From Legionellales bacterium (lineage in GTDB: Bacteria; Pseudomonadota; Gammaproteobacteria; Legionellales; Legionellaceae): a stretch of DNA of 48,466 nucleotides. The position numbers were made by a program, and so were the translations under genes. The notes below the pieces were generated by a model that made no database searches, was not told the DNA's origin, and was given only the letters and a program-made list of their open reading frames with translations. Location of the stretch: the NCBI GenBank assembly GCA_026399195.1, contig JAPLRK010000081.1, positions 1 to 48,466 on the forward strand. Reading direction: 5' to 3'. Shown here piece after piece: positions 20,264-29,147 of the stretch. Position 1 is the first letter of the stretch. The number at the start of each line of letters is the position of its first letter.

Positions 20264-21049
20264 ATGACAGCCGAGTCTTATTCGGTCTCTCTTGCAACCC
20301 GGCTTGTGGTTCCAAGAAACCACCGGATCCCACAGGGGTATTACCGCTCTAGACTGTTTATCCACTCCTCAGTCACGAATCCCCTGGTCGCCGCAGCGGG
20401 GCCGGTATTATCCTTGCTCGAAAGATTGTCCATAAGCCCAACCCTTCCCGAAGTGAACATCATCAGGGAAAACATTGAACATGAACTGTATGCTTTTCAC
20501 AGCCGATTAACTGGCCTTCACTATGCTGATGAGTTTATTATCATCGCGGCCTACCTGCTGACCGCAACCATAGACGAGTCCCTCGGAAAAAATTACTGCC
20601 GCATCCATGGAGAGGGCACTGAATTCAAAGCATTCACACCCTCCTCTCACGATGACATAGGACCTCAACGCCGATTTTTTGACATCATCCACCATATCAA
20701 AGAACGCACCAACCAATACTTAGATCTCCTTGAGCTGGCCTATTATTGTCTGATAGCAGGCTTCGAAGGCGAACAACATCTCCGCCCAGATGGCAAACAA
20801 ATTCTCGATAACCTCACTGAAGAGTTATACCAACTCATTCAACGCCATCGAGCCAACAAGCCAGATCGCCTTTTCAAAGAAGAGCCCCCGCCAGCACCTC
20901 ACGCGACAAACCACCAGTCCTCAATAGTTGCCATTCTCCTTGCCCTCAGTACCGTGATCGCTCTGTACTTCACAAGTCACTTATTACTAGAACACAAAGC
21001 CAAAACCGTTTTATTAGGGAATACCATGCTTGCTCATTTGGATTATTAA
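20264..21049 (+). CDS. icmH: Dot/Icm inner-membrane protein IcmH/DotU
   Basis: 261 residues of the DotU/TssL family. A cytoplasmic helical domain contains AYLLTATIDESLGKN and YCLIAGFEGEQHLRP (the conserved F-x-G region). One membrane segment (about 219-242) is followed by a short periplasmic tail. In Legionella DotU and IcmF protect other Dot/Icm parts from degradation and help polar assembly. TTGGAG lies upstream of the start. The stop overlaps the icmF start (TAATG), so the pair is co-translated. The pair stands on the opposite strand to the rest of the secretion locus. Confidence 0.93.
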   Translation: MTAESYSVSLATRLVVPRNHRIPQGYYRSRLFIHSSVTNPLVAAAGPVLSLLERLSISPTLPEVNIIRENIEHELYAFHSRLTGLHYADEFIIIAAYLLTATIDESLGKNYCRIHGEGTEFKAFTPSSHDDIGPQRRFFDIIHHIKERTNQYLDLLELAYYCLIAGFEGEQHLRPDGKQILDNLTEELYQLIQRHRANKPDRLFKEEPPPAPHATNHQSSIVAILLALSTVIALYFTSHLLLEHKAKTVLLGNTMLAHLDY

Positions 21050-23973
21050 TGGATAAATCACTCCACGCCCTATGTGAGGCTTTGAAAAAAGTCATTTTTC
21101 AATTAAAACCTCAACATCAAGCTTTGTCCTTTTTACTTCTCACCGGCAGAAATAAACAAGGGAAGTCCACCTTATTGCGCCAGAGCCAACTTGAACACAT
21201 GAGTGTAGACTCCGAGCTCTCTGCGGATATTTATTACAACCCTCAAGGCCTTATTGTTGAATTGGGTGAATCTTGGCTCAATCAGAGCAATCATCTGTTG
21301 CAATACACACTCAAACAATTGAATCATTGTCACCGGGCCTTGAAAATCAGCGGAATTATTTTATGTGTTGATCTTCATGAACTGCTCATTTCCGATCCTA
21401 TTGCTTGTGCCGAACACTGCAAAACCCACACGCAATTACTGGCAAAATTTGGCCACAGTTTAAACTACAAAATCCCTGCAGCCCTCCTGTTGACTCAGCT
21501 CGATGCTTTGGCAGGCTTTTGTGAATTTTTTCAAAATGAACATGTGAGCGATCTGAAAAAACCCCTCGGCTTTTCTTTAGATTGGGCCACACGAGATGGC
21601 AAATATCTTCATAACTTTAAAGCGCAATTTGAACAACTCATCGATGTGCTGGGTCAACAAGTGATCCAAAAAATGCACCCAGCTCGGTCAAACATCAAGC
21701 GCACCTTAATCAGAGAGTTTCCCCTTCAAGTGGCAAGCCTCGGCAGAGTGATTCAAACGCTGATGCAACAAATGTCACCCAAATCTTTTCGCCTCAAAGC
21801 ACTCTATTTGACAAGTGGCGAACAAGGGGGCGTGAGCGTGGACCGTGTTTGTAAAAAAATTCAACATGAGTATGCGCTGACCATTCAAGAAAACTTTCCA
21901 CAATCTATCAATCATCGCGCCTATTTTATTGAAGGAGCGCTAGTTGCCTTTCAAAACATCACCAAATGTAGGCCCAGCAGTATTTCAGTCTCGCCTAAAT
22001 GGGTAACGAGTACCCTTATCGGACTGGTTGCTCTTTCATTCGGATGGCTTGGAATAGAACATGTCAAATCATCGCGATTGCTCGATAAAGCAAGTAAAGA
22101 ACTCTTAACTTATGACACCTTGGGCCGCGTTCAAAATGGGGATGCCTCATCCGCTTTATACCATTTGACAATGGCCTCAAGTACCCTTGACAAGCTGTCT
22201 TCCAATTCGCTGTCTCTGCCGACCATCCAAACCTTAAAAAATCAATTGAATGCTCAAACAAAACAACATCTTCAAGGAAACTTTCTACCCACAATCCTTG
22301 CAGAAATTGAACAAACCATCCTGGATACCCGGTTGACACAAGCCGATCGGTATGATGCTTTAAAAATTTATCTGATGCTTGGAGATCCGTCAAGATTCTC
22401 CCCATCTGACGTGCTGGCATGGTTTCGGAAAACCTGGCAACAAGCTCCTGCTGACGTGTTAGAAAACAAACTCTCGCTGATAAAGCAAGTGTTCCAACAA
22501 CCCTTTCAACCCGTCCCTATCAATCATCAAATCGTCAGTGATGTGAGAAATTACTTGAATGCACTACCTGCGAATTATTTATACTACAGTCTGGCTAAGG
22601 GTAGTTTCCCCAAAGAGCGAGAAGCGATAAACATCAACGGCTTTGAATTGTCTGACAAAGAGATCCCTGTGATGTTTAGCAAATCAGGTTTTAAACAAAT
22701 CGTCAGCGCATTGCCCGAAATCAGTGCGCAACTCCAAACAGATAATTGGGTGTTGGCGCGCCAAGATCTCGCTCATTTACCTACCCTGCTTCAACAAGCC
22801 TATTGCTATGAATATGTGCTTTGGTGGCAAAATTTTATGCGAAAGTCAGCCCCTCTTCATGTTCAGGATTATCAACAGGCAAGCCTTCTTATGCATTCGC
22901 TACACCTTGCAAACACCATCAACAAACTACTTGAGCTTATTTTGCAAAACACAAGTCCTGAATTAGGGGAGAATGCAACGCTCTTCAACCAAGAAATAGC
23001 CAGTAAATTTACCCAACTCAGCTTGATGAGTCAAACGGCCATCCGAGAACTATCAACCAACCTAAACGAATTAGAAAAATTCATCACGACCTTATCTATG
23101 GTTCATGATCAAGGCAAAACAGCCTTCACCATCACCAAATCCAGGTTCGAAGGAGATTCTCTTTCAAACCCTATCAGCGCATTATATGCAGAAACTCGTC
23201 AATTACCTGAACCTGTTGCCACTTGGGTAAAACAAATGGCCGACGATACTTGGTTTATCCTAATAAGTGACAGCAAAACCTATCTCAACCAACAATGGCA
23301 GCAATTGGTAGTTCAAGACTATCAATACACCATAGCCAAACGCTACCCACTGGATATCACCAAAACACAAGAAGTCACCATTGCAGATTTTGACCGATTC
23401 TTTTCACCCCATGGCCGACTGAATACCTTTGTAGAACAATATTTAAAACCCTTTATTGACACCTCACAAGCCCAATGGCAATTGAAAGAATTAAACCATT
23501 ATGTTCTGCCCATCTCACCCGATATGGTCAACGAACTCATCCGAGCAAATGTCATCACCAACATGTTTTTTCCAGAGCTTGGAGAAACCAGTAAAATTGA
23601 TTTCAGCTTACAAAAATTGAATTTAGATCCTGTACTCTCAAACCTTGAATTGATGATTGGCAGCACCCAACTCAAGGATACCCAAGACAGTGACTCACCT
23701 GTCAATTTTCACTGGCCACAAACCAATGCCAAATTATCACTCAACTCTATCGAAGGACGTCATTATGAAATTGATGAAACAGGACCTTGGGCGTTTTTTA
23801 AGATGTTGCAAAAGGTGAATGTCCTAGTGGATGAACAAGACAGCTCAAGTCTACAGATTCTTTTTGAAATCAACGGCAATTCTGGGCGCTACGTCCTCAA
23901 AACAAAAAATCAAATCAACCCATTCATTCCAGGCATTCTCAATGGGTTCTCTTTAAACGACTCGATCGCTTAA
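21049..23973 (+). CDS. icmF: Dot/Icm inner-membrane protein IcmF
   Basis: 974 residues, practically the length of L. pneumophila IcmF (973). A Walker A-like GRNKQGKSTLL is near residue 33. One strong hydrophobic segment lies near residue 325 (TSTLIGLVALSFGWLGIEHV). A long, mostly helical periplasmic part follows, ending in a beta-rich region (NSIEGRHYEIDETGPWAFFK) typical of IcmF/TssM C-termini. It forms a complex with IcmH/DotU. The 3' end overlaps the icmB 3' end by four bases, so the two transcripts converge without a visible terminator. tphA, which lies near icmF in L. pneumophila, is absent. Confidence 0.93.
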   Translation: MDKSLHALCEALKKVIFQLKPQHQALSFLLLTGRNKQGKSTLLRQSQLEHMSVDSELSADIYYNPQGLIVELGESWLNQSNHLLQYTLKQLNHCHRALKISGIILCVDLHELLISDPIACAEHCKTHTQLLAKFGHSLNYKIPAALLLTQLDALAGFCEFFQNEHVSDLKKPLGFSLDWATRDGKYLHNFKAQFEQLIDVLGQQVIQKMHPARSNIKRTLIREFPLQVASLGRVIQTLMQQMSPKSFRLKALYLTSGEQGGVSVDRVCKKIQHEYALTIQENFPQSINHRAYFIEGALVAFQNITKCRPSSISVSPKWVTSTLIGLVALSFGWLGIEHVKSSRLLDKASKELLTYDTLGRVQNGDASSALYHLTMASSTLDKLSSNSLSLPTIQTLKNQLNAQTKQHLQGNFLPTILAEIEQTILDTRLTQADRYDALKIYLMLGDPSRFSPSDVLAWFRKTWQQAPADVLENKLSLIKQVFQQPFQPVPINHQIVSDVRNYLNALPANYLYYSLAKGSFPKEREAININGFELSDKEIPVMFSKSGFKQIVSALPEISAQLQTDNWVLARQDLAHLPTLLQQAYCYEYVLWWQNFMRKSAPLHVQDYQQASLLMHSLHLANTINKLLELILQNTSPELGENATLFNQEIASKFTQLSLMSQTAIRELSTNLNELEKFITTLSMVHDQGKTAFTITKSRFEGDSLSNPISALYAETRQLPEPVATWVKQMADDTWFILISDSKTYLNQQWQQLVVQDYQYTIAKRYPLDITKTQEVTIADFDRFFSPHGRLNTFVEQYLKPFIDTSQAQWQLKELNHYVLPISPDMVNELIRANVITNMFFPELGETSKIDFSLQKLNLDPVLSNLELMIGSTQLKDTQDSDSPVNFHWPQTNAKLSLNSIEGRHYEIDETGPWAFFKMLQKVNVLVDEQDSSSLQILFEINGNSGRYVLKTKNQINPFIPGILNGFSLNDSIA

Positions 23974-26900
23974 ACTCTCGAGGGTGGCAGGCTTTTACAG
24001 CTAGGATCTTGCGAATAAGCGGCTAAAATCTCACTCACCAATTGATCAAGCACCCCCAAATGACCACTCTCCTCAATCAAGCCACCCTCTTGCTTCAGTC
24101 TATTCAAACGCTCGCTGACTTCTTTGACCACAGAACCATCCGGGAACAAGGTGGCAAGAAAACGCCTCGCTTCTGCAGGACCCAGATGTCGATACAATTC
24201 ATTGCGAACCATAGCATCCTCAGAAGTCGTGCTGAAGGCCCATAATTCAATAGGCCCCAAAGTCAAGGTGAGCAACTGAACACTGATCCCATTCTTGGTG
24301 GCAAATTGTGCGAGAAAGGTAGCCCCTCCCTCTCTTGGTCCATGAACTCTTGTTCTTAAAGCTATTTTTGCCGTTTCCGACAACCCGAAAATAGCACATG
24401 TTTTTTCAACGGCTTGGGTGGGACCAGCATCCATAATATAAATCGATGTCGCAAAATCAATCATCACTGGATCAAAGTCATCCACCGATTGTGACAGCAA
24501 CGCAATTTGCACCTTCCACTTCCGCCCTTCGCGCATGTCGATGATCACCTGTTCGCGAACAGCCGCTGATTTAGACGTTCGATGAAATTCATCATAAACT
24601 ATTCGTTTCGGATCTTCTCTGATTTCACCAATTCGCTCCTTGTGATAAGCCTGATATTGAGCAGGTGTATTGTTCATGCTTTCTTCGGTCAAGTAATAAC
24701 TTCTCGCCAAGACATAACGCGCCAACATATACATGACCGACGTTTGTCTATCAGCAGCATCTCCACCACTTTTAGCAACCTCATCCAAATCCAAAGAAAC
24801 CACACGAGCATCCCCCATATCAAATGCGGTAACCCTCGACAGGATAGGATACTCCCGAACAGCCCCAGAAATCATGCGGGAAAAAGCATTGATCAACGAC
24901 TCACCCGTTGGTGAAGTCACCTTCTCATATAAATCCTCAACGGATGACGTTCGACAAATAGAAGCAGCGTCTGCAAGCAATGGCATGGCATATCTCTGAG
25001 AAAGCATGGCCTCATGTTCAAAACCTGCCGAAAACAAAGCGTCGGTCACCTCCCACCAAGTGGATTTCGAATCACGTACAAACCCAATTTCCTCCAAAAT
25101 ACTGTCAATAAATTGTTCAACCCCAGGGGAGTAAGGGGTAGGATTAGAGTCATCTGAAAAACTTTTGTATAACTCATCCACCACCATTCCTATTAAATCA
25201 GGCATCGCATCATATGGTTTTTCAGCCCCAAGTGGAGTCGTCAATAAGGTCAAAAAATTAACCAGAAAGGAGCGCTCCAAGGCGGTTGGGTAGCGACACC
25301 CTAATTGCGTGTCAAAGGGATTAATGGAATATTCTGGGGTCATCCGTAGACGATAATAGGCCACCAAATGCCGCTTTTCGGCTGGCAAGGCTTCTTTAAG
25401 CAAAGATATCAATCCACTGCTCGAAGGGCCAATATCAATGATAGAAATTCTCGGTAAGCGCGTCAAACCCGCAGAGAGACAAAGCGCCAAATTCAAAGTG
25501 TTGGACAAAACCGATTTACCAGAACCAGGACGCGCATACACCAAATCAATCCACGTCGTTTGCTGGGATGAACCAGGCTGAAATGGCCAAGGCTTTCCAT
25601 CAGGGGAACGTAACAACAAAGCACCTGTTGCCCACGGAGATGCAGGTCTTGTGATGGGTAGCATGCTCATGATTTGAGAAAGAGGCGCTATCGTTGGAAC
25701 TGCAGGACTGGCTGTTGTAGTGGCCAACATGGTGGCCACAAAGCCCGAAAACGGATCACCGCACATTTCAGACACATCCGTTGATCCCCAACCCTGAATG
25801 GCTTTCACCAACTCAGAAGACCGTCGACGTAACAACGACAATTCTCCCTCTGGAGCCCAAGTGCTGGCCACAACCCGTAACCGAATCATCGACTCGTCAG
25901 TATTGATGTGTAAATATTTCAATAAATTCACCGAGTCACTGATCAATCGATTTTGCGCCGATGAAAAGCTTAATATCGAGGCGAGTAACCCCTTCAATTT
26001 GATGGTGGCCAGCCCCTCACTCTCAAGCAGAAAAGAAATTCTCCAAGGGATATGCGTGGGTAGAATTCGTGAAAACAAACTGATGAAGGGTCTGATGTCC
26101 TTTGGAAATAAATCAATATAAGCTGAAGAGTAAATCTTGCTTCCAACAAGAACCGTTCGACGATCAATGACCTCGGCATCCCTTGGAATCACCTGCTTTG
26201 CCAATGATGGCCACAATAGATCCGACACATCACCCTCAAAGTTATTCATTTCTCGCACAGGAAGAGAGTCCCCTGGCAAAGTTGCTCGCCAATCATCTGC
26301 TGTAAAATCAGGATCAGCTGTCATTCGGATGGCGTGCAATGAGTCATGCACATTTAACAAATTTGCATAGAGATCAAGCGTGTCCATCTCATTCATCACA
26401 GACCGAACATAGGCACTGTGAGTATCTCGCAACTCAGGAATAGCCGCGTATACCGTTTGTGAAAATTTAAAGGACGGCGCCTTCAAATCTTTGATCATTT
26501 TCAGCTTGGATTTATGCGCTATTTTCAGTTGATCACTCATCAAATTAAAAGGACGTGTGATCAACACAAAATAGACACGCTCTTCAGCGCAATATTGCGA
26601 CAAAAAATCCACCCGCTCAGAAAACAAATCATCTAAATTAAGATCAAGACGTTTTTTCGTCGCCTCAGCTGGCGCATAAATATCACGGATGAGTTTTTTG
26701 ATGTTTTGTTTGTCATGACTGAAATACACTTGCAAGGCGTGTCCAGGCCGCCCCATGGCTGGTTGAAACGCATTGGTTAATCCCTCCACCAATCGATCAA
26801 ACTCATCGGCCCCCGCAAGAGCGGTGACTCCCTCAACTCTTAATATGGAAACCAAACTACCATCGTGAAACACCAACACATCCGAATCATCTGCCGTTTC

Positions 26901-26999
26901 AAGTTCACAGTAAGATTCTGTCGTTTGATGAAGCGAGGTACTTAACCAGGCAAAAAAAGTATCCACACCCTCAAAAAAAGATTCTGCCCACTTGGCCAT
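23970..26999 (-). CDS. icmB: Dot/Icm ATPase IcmB/DotO (VirB4-like)
   Basis: 1,009 residues, the length of L. pneumophila DotO. Walker A is YARPGSGKS (about 488-496) and Walker B RIVYDEFHR (799-807). In related species DotO forms a hexamer at the cytoplasmic base of the secretion channel with DotB and drives assembly and transport. The start ATG at 26999 is preceded by AAGGA with good spacing. It is the last gene of the minus-strand operon; the 35 bases between it and icmJ hold a palindrome that begins in the icmJ stop codon. Confidence 0.96.
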   Translation of the reverse strand: MAKWAESFFEGVDTFFAWLSTSLHQTTESYCELETADDSDVLVFHDGSLVSILRVEGVTALAGADEFDRLVEGLTNAFQPAMGRPGHALQVYFSHDKQNIKKLIRDIYAPAEATKKRLDLNLDDLFSERVDFLSQYCAEERVYFVLITRPFNLMSDQLKIAHKSKLKMIKDLKAPSFKFSQTVYAAIPELRDTHSAYVRSVMNEMDTLDLYANLLNVHDSLHAIRMTADPDFTADDWRATLPGDSLPVREMNNFEGDVSDLLWPSLAKQVIPRDAEVIDRRTVLVGSKIYSSAYIDLFPKDIRPFISLFSRILPTHIPWRISFLLESEGLATIKLKGLLASILSFSSAQNRLISDSVNLLKYLHINTDESMIRLRVVASTWAPEGELSLLRRRSSELVKAIQGWGSTDVSEMCGDPFSGFVATMLATTTASPAVPTIAPLSQIMSMLPITRPASPWATGALLLRSPDGKPWPFQPGSSQQTTWIDLVYARPGSGKSVLSNTLNLALCLSAGLTRLPRISIIDIGPSSSGLISLLKEALPAEKRHLVAYYRLRMTPEYSINPFDTQLGCRYPTALERSFLVNFLTLLTTPLGAEKPYDAMPDLIGMVVDELYKSFSDDSNPTPYSPGVEQFIDSILEEIGFVRDSKSTWWEVTDALFSAGFEHEAMLSQRYAMPLLADAASICRTSSVEDLYEKVTSPTGESLINAFSRMISGAVREYPILSRVTAFDMGDARVVSLDLDEVAKSGGDAADRQTSVMYMLARYVLARSYYLTEESMNNTPAQYQAYHKERIGEIREDPKRIVYDEFHRTSKSAAVREQVIIDMREGRKWKVQIALLSQSVDDFDPVMIDFATSIYIMDAGPTQAVEKTCAIFGLSETAKIALRTRVHGPREGGATFLAQFATKNGISVQLLTLTLGPIELWAFSTTSEDAMVRNELYRHLGPAEARRFLATLFPDGSVVKEVSERLNRLKQEGGLIEESGHLGVLDQLVSEILAAYSQDPSCKSLPPSRV

Positions 27000-27015
27000 G
27001 CCGTGTCCTTTTATG

Positions 27016-27038
27016 TTAAGGATCGGGAGCGATCCTAA
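27016..27038. repeat. Palindrome overlapping the icmJ stop codon
   Basis: TTAAGGATCG, loop GGAG, CGATCCTAA. The icmJ stop (TAG, 27035-27037 on the minus strand) forms part of the palindrome. A near-identical copy with loop GGGG lies at 44197-44219 and supplies the dotA stop in the same way. No T-run follows, so it is not a standard terminator. Confidence 0.65.
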
Positions 27039-27661
27039 GCCTCTACAACTTCCTCTAGTGCACTAGCTGCCCACTGCTCTATCTGCTTTCTAAACTTAGC
27101 CCGTGAAGGCAAAAGGCGTATGTTATTAAAGAGTTGATCCAAGCTCTCATCAGAAATAGGGCCGGAGTCAATCAGCAAATGTCCAAAAATGGAAGGATCA
27201 CTGGTGCCCTCTCCAAATTTTTCCTCAACGGTCTGTGAACGAACTTTAAAGCTTCGATAGATCGTTTGAGCACTGTTTTTATACCCTGTGTCATTGGTGA
27301 TAGCACAAAAAAGAACATGGCAAAGACTGTTGACCTCAGCTTGAGTCAGCTCAGGAAGATAGACCAATGTGCCCCCCCCATACCCCCCCACACCTACAGA
27401 CTCTAAGAAAAAACATTGTGAACAAAAACAACAAGCCGTTACCAAATTGGCCAGTTGATTGTTTGCATAGTTCCCATCTAAGTTCACAATATCTTGATAA
27501 AGCCTTGCTTGAAAACCACAAAACTGACAAGTAAATCGGTCACGCTGAAATACCTTTTGCTCAAAAGACCTGAATTTCGGATCAGCTTTTCTACTCGAGT
27601 ACATTCGCCAGGCACCCGGGGTTGCTATGAGTTTTAATTGACAACGCGCTGCACTTTCCAT
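27035..27661 (-). CDS. icmJ: Dot/Icm coupling-complex protein IcmJ/DotN
   Basis: 208 residues, as in L. pneumophila. Four cysteines in two pairs, CQFC (45-48) and CFCSQC (78-83), make an HNH-like zinc-binding fold, as known for DotN. The N-terminal LKLIATPGAWRMYSSRKADP is family-typical. DotN binds the type IV coupling protein DotL/IcmO together with DotM, IcmS and IcmW. It follows the second icmD copy by one base. Confidence 0.94.
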   Translation of the reverse strand: MESAARCQLKLIATPGAWRMYSSRKADPKFRSFEQKVFQRDRFTCQFCGFQARLYQDIVNLDGNYANNQLANLVTACCFCSQCFFLESVGVGGYGGGTLVYLPELTQAEVNSLCHVLFCAITNDTGYKNSAQTIYRSFKVRSQTVEEKFGEGTSDPSIFGHLLIDSGPISDESLDQLFNNIRLLPSRAKFRKQIEQWAASALEEVVEA

Positions 27662-27662
27662 G

Positions 27663-28101
27663 TTATGAATAGATATACCCTGTTGGTCCAGCTACTATTC
27701 CTCCCGCAGAGCCAAACATAGTATACCCTGCCACGGATAGGATGCTCGGTAGAAACAAAAGAGCTGCCGCGATAAAAATCAGGGATATTGGTGTGCCAAT
27801 AGTGATTTGTGTCGGATTATCCTTATGCGCCTTAAATTTCATGATGGCACCTACCGCAAACCCCATTAAATTTCATGATGGCACCTACCGCAAACCCCAA
27901 ACCAGCAATATAAGATCCTGCTGTCACAAGTCTAGCTATCGAAGAAAATGTTTTTGTTATCGATGACGCCATGGTGCCAATGGTTCCACTTCCACCAGTT
28001 CCAGCAGCAGCAAAAACTTCGGAAACCAAAAACAACGATGAAACAATCACCAAAAACCACTGAATATGTCTCCAATGGAACCCTTTCTCGCTTCTATCCA
28101 C
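27663..28101 (-). pseudogene. icmD: icmD/dotP copy 2 (downstream), frame broken by a 34-bp tandem duplication
   Basis: Small membrane protein of the secretion channel. The first frame gives a signal-like segment (FLVIVSSLFLVSEVFA), IGTMASSITKTFSSIARLVT and GLGFAVGAIMKF, then runs off frame and stops at 27832. The second frame resumes at GFAVGAIMKFKAHKDNP and ends at 27663. The break is caused by an exact 34-bp tandem duplication (27832-27865 and 27866-27899). Deleting one unit leaves 405 bases and a continuous 134-residue IcmD, matching the 132 of L. pneumophila. Either this copy is inactive or the duplication is an assembly error at the edge of the block shared with copy 1. Confidence 0.85.
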
Positions 28102-28318
28102 GTTAACCTCCTGTCGAACTATTTAAATATGGTCCCACCTGGGCCCGCCGTCGTTCCTGCTTCACCAAACATGGTAAACCCTGCCACGGATAGGATGCTC
28201 GGTAGAAACAAAAGAGCTGCCGCGATAAAAATCAGGGATATTGGTGTGCCAATAGTGATTTGTGTCGGATTATCCTTATGCGCCTTAAATTTCATGATGG
28301 CACCTACCGCAAACCCCA
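27725..28318. repeat. 141-bp identical block shared by the two icmD copies
   Basis: 27725-27865 and 28178-28318 are identical by eye, in direct orientation, 453 bases apart. Flanking parts of the two genes have diverged clearly. The right edge of each block coincides with the tandem duplication. Confidence 0.85.
27832..27899. repeat. 34-bp tandem duplication in icmD copy 2
   Basis: Two exact units of 34 bases starting TTAAATTTCATGATGGCACC, at 27832-27865 and 27866-27899. The length is not a multiple of three, so it shifts the icmD frame. Confidence 0.95.
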
Positions 28319-28536
28319 TTCATGATGGCACCTACCGCAAACCCCAAACCAGCAATATAGGATCCTGCTGTAATGAGTCTTGCTATCGACGCAAAGGTTT
28401 TTACTATCGATGACGCCATAGTGCCAATAGTCGCACCACTGTTAGCACAAGCCTCTGAGAAAAAAAACATCATCCCAATAGCCACCAAAAAAAATTGAAT
28501 TTCTTTGCTGTTTAACCATTTCGCTTTTCTTTTCAC
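28119..28536 (-). pseudogene. icmD: icmD/dotP copy 1 (upstream), frame broken by a 28-bp tandem duplication
   Basis: A second IcmD directly after icmC. The N-terminal parts of the copies differ (this one has MKRKAKWLNSK and FFLVAIGMMFFFSEACA), but the middle is identical at DNA level over 141 bases (28178-28318 against 27725-27865). The frame breaks at an exact 28-bp tandem duplication (28291-28318 and 28319-28346). Deleting one unit leaves 390 bases and a continuous 129-residue IcmD ending GPGGTIFK. As in copy 2, the duplication is at the GLGFAVGAIM codons and shifts the frame by one. Known Legionella loci have one icmD. Confidence 0.85.
28291..28346. repeat. 28-bp tandem duplication in icmD copy 1
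   Basis: Two exact units of 28 bases starting TTCATGATGGCACCTACC, at 28291-28318 and 28319-28346. They share the right-hand 28 bases of the 34-bp unit in the other copy and also shift the frame. Confidence 0.95.
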
Positions 28537-28562
28537 ATCATGCCCCTAAGATATTTAATCTT

Positions 28563-29141
28563 TCAACTCGACCCATAAAGCGTATTATTAATGATTTGTA
28601 GTGTTCCTACAATGTTCATTGCTAGTATGCCTCCAAAAATATGAACCAACCCCTTCCCTGTTCCCCCAGGTTGCCCTTGGTTGGCCGAACGAGAAATCAG
28701 GATCCATCCCCTAACAAAGGCCACCAGCCCTATGGTTTGGATGATGATAGCCAAGGAGGAACCCACCATACTACCCTGACCAAACAAGATATCCAACGCC
28801 GAGCTGTTACTGTCTATGGGAGCGTATGACAAGACACTCGAGTAACCAAACGTTGTGTTCATGAAAACTTCAAAACCAGTCGGCAAGTAAATCAGCATAG
28901 CGGCCACTAAAAAATAGAGCAAAGGCTCTTTTAAAGATTTATGACCCGACATCATGGTCTTTGATTCACCCAACTCCTTCAAAGTCATCATCGCCTTAAC
29001 GCCAAACGCAAGACCCATGAGGTAGGCGGCCCCTGTGATGAGTCGGTCTACGGATTGTAAGTTTTGTGCAATATTCGTCAGCACATCAACTTGATCCGCT
29101 ATCCAGCATGATACAGGGTTACTGGTACAGTCTGCCATCAT
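28563..29141 (-). CDS. icmC: Dot/Icm inner-membrane protein IcmC/DotE
   Basis: 192 residues (194 in L. pneumophila) with about four membrane segments: ITGAAYLMGLAFGVKAM, LLYFLVAAMLIYLPTG, LAIIIQTIGLVAFVRGWILI and LVHIFGGILAMNIVGTLQII. The family pattern of a first helix followed by G-K/E-rich loop and LPTG is shared with IcmD and IcmV/DotE-type channel parts. It lies between icmG and icmD as in all known Dot/Icm operons. Its start is six bases from the icmG stop on the upstream side. Its exact role is not known beyond being needed for function in Legionella. Confidence 0.93.
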   Translation of the reverse strand: MMADCTSNPVSCWIADQVDVLTNIAQNLQSVDRLITGAAYLMGLAFGVKAMMTLKELGESKTMMSGHKSLKEPLLYFLVAAMLIYLPTGFEVFMNTTFGYSSVLSYAPIDSNSSALDILFGQGSMVGSSLAIIIQTIGLVAFVRGWILISRSANQGQPGGTGKGLVHIFGGILAMNIVGTLQIINNTLYGSS

Positions 29142-29147
29142 TCGATC

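Noticed and set aside
27016..27038. Rho-independent terminator after icmJ
   Set aside because: The stem is short (7 bp) and no T-run follows on either strand; icmB follows in the same operon.
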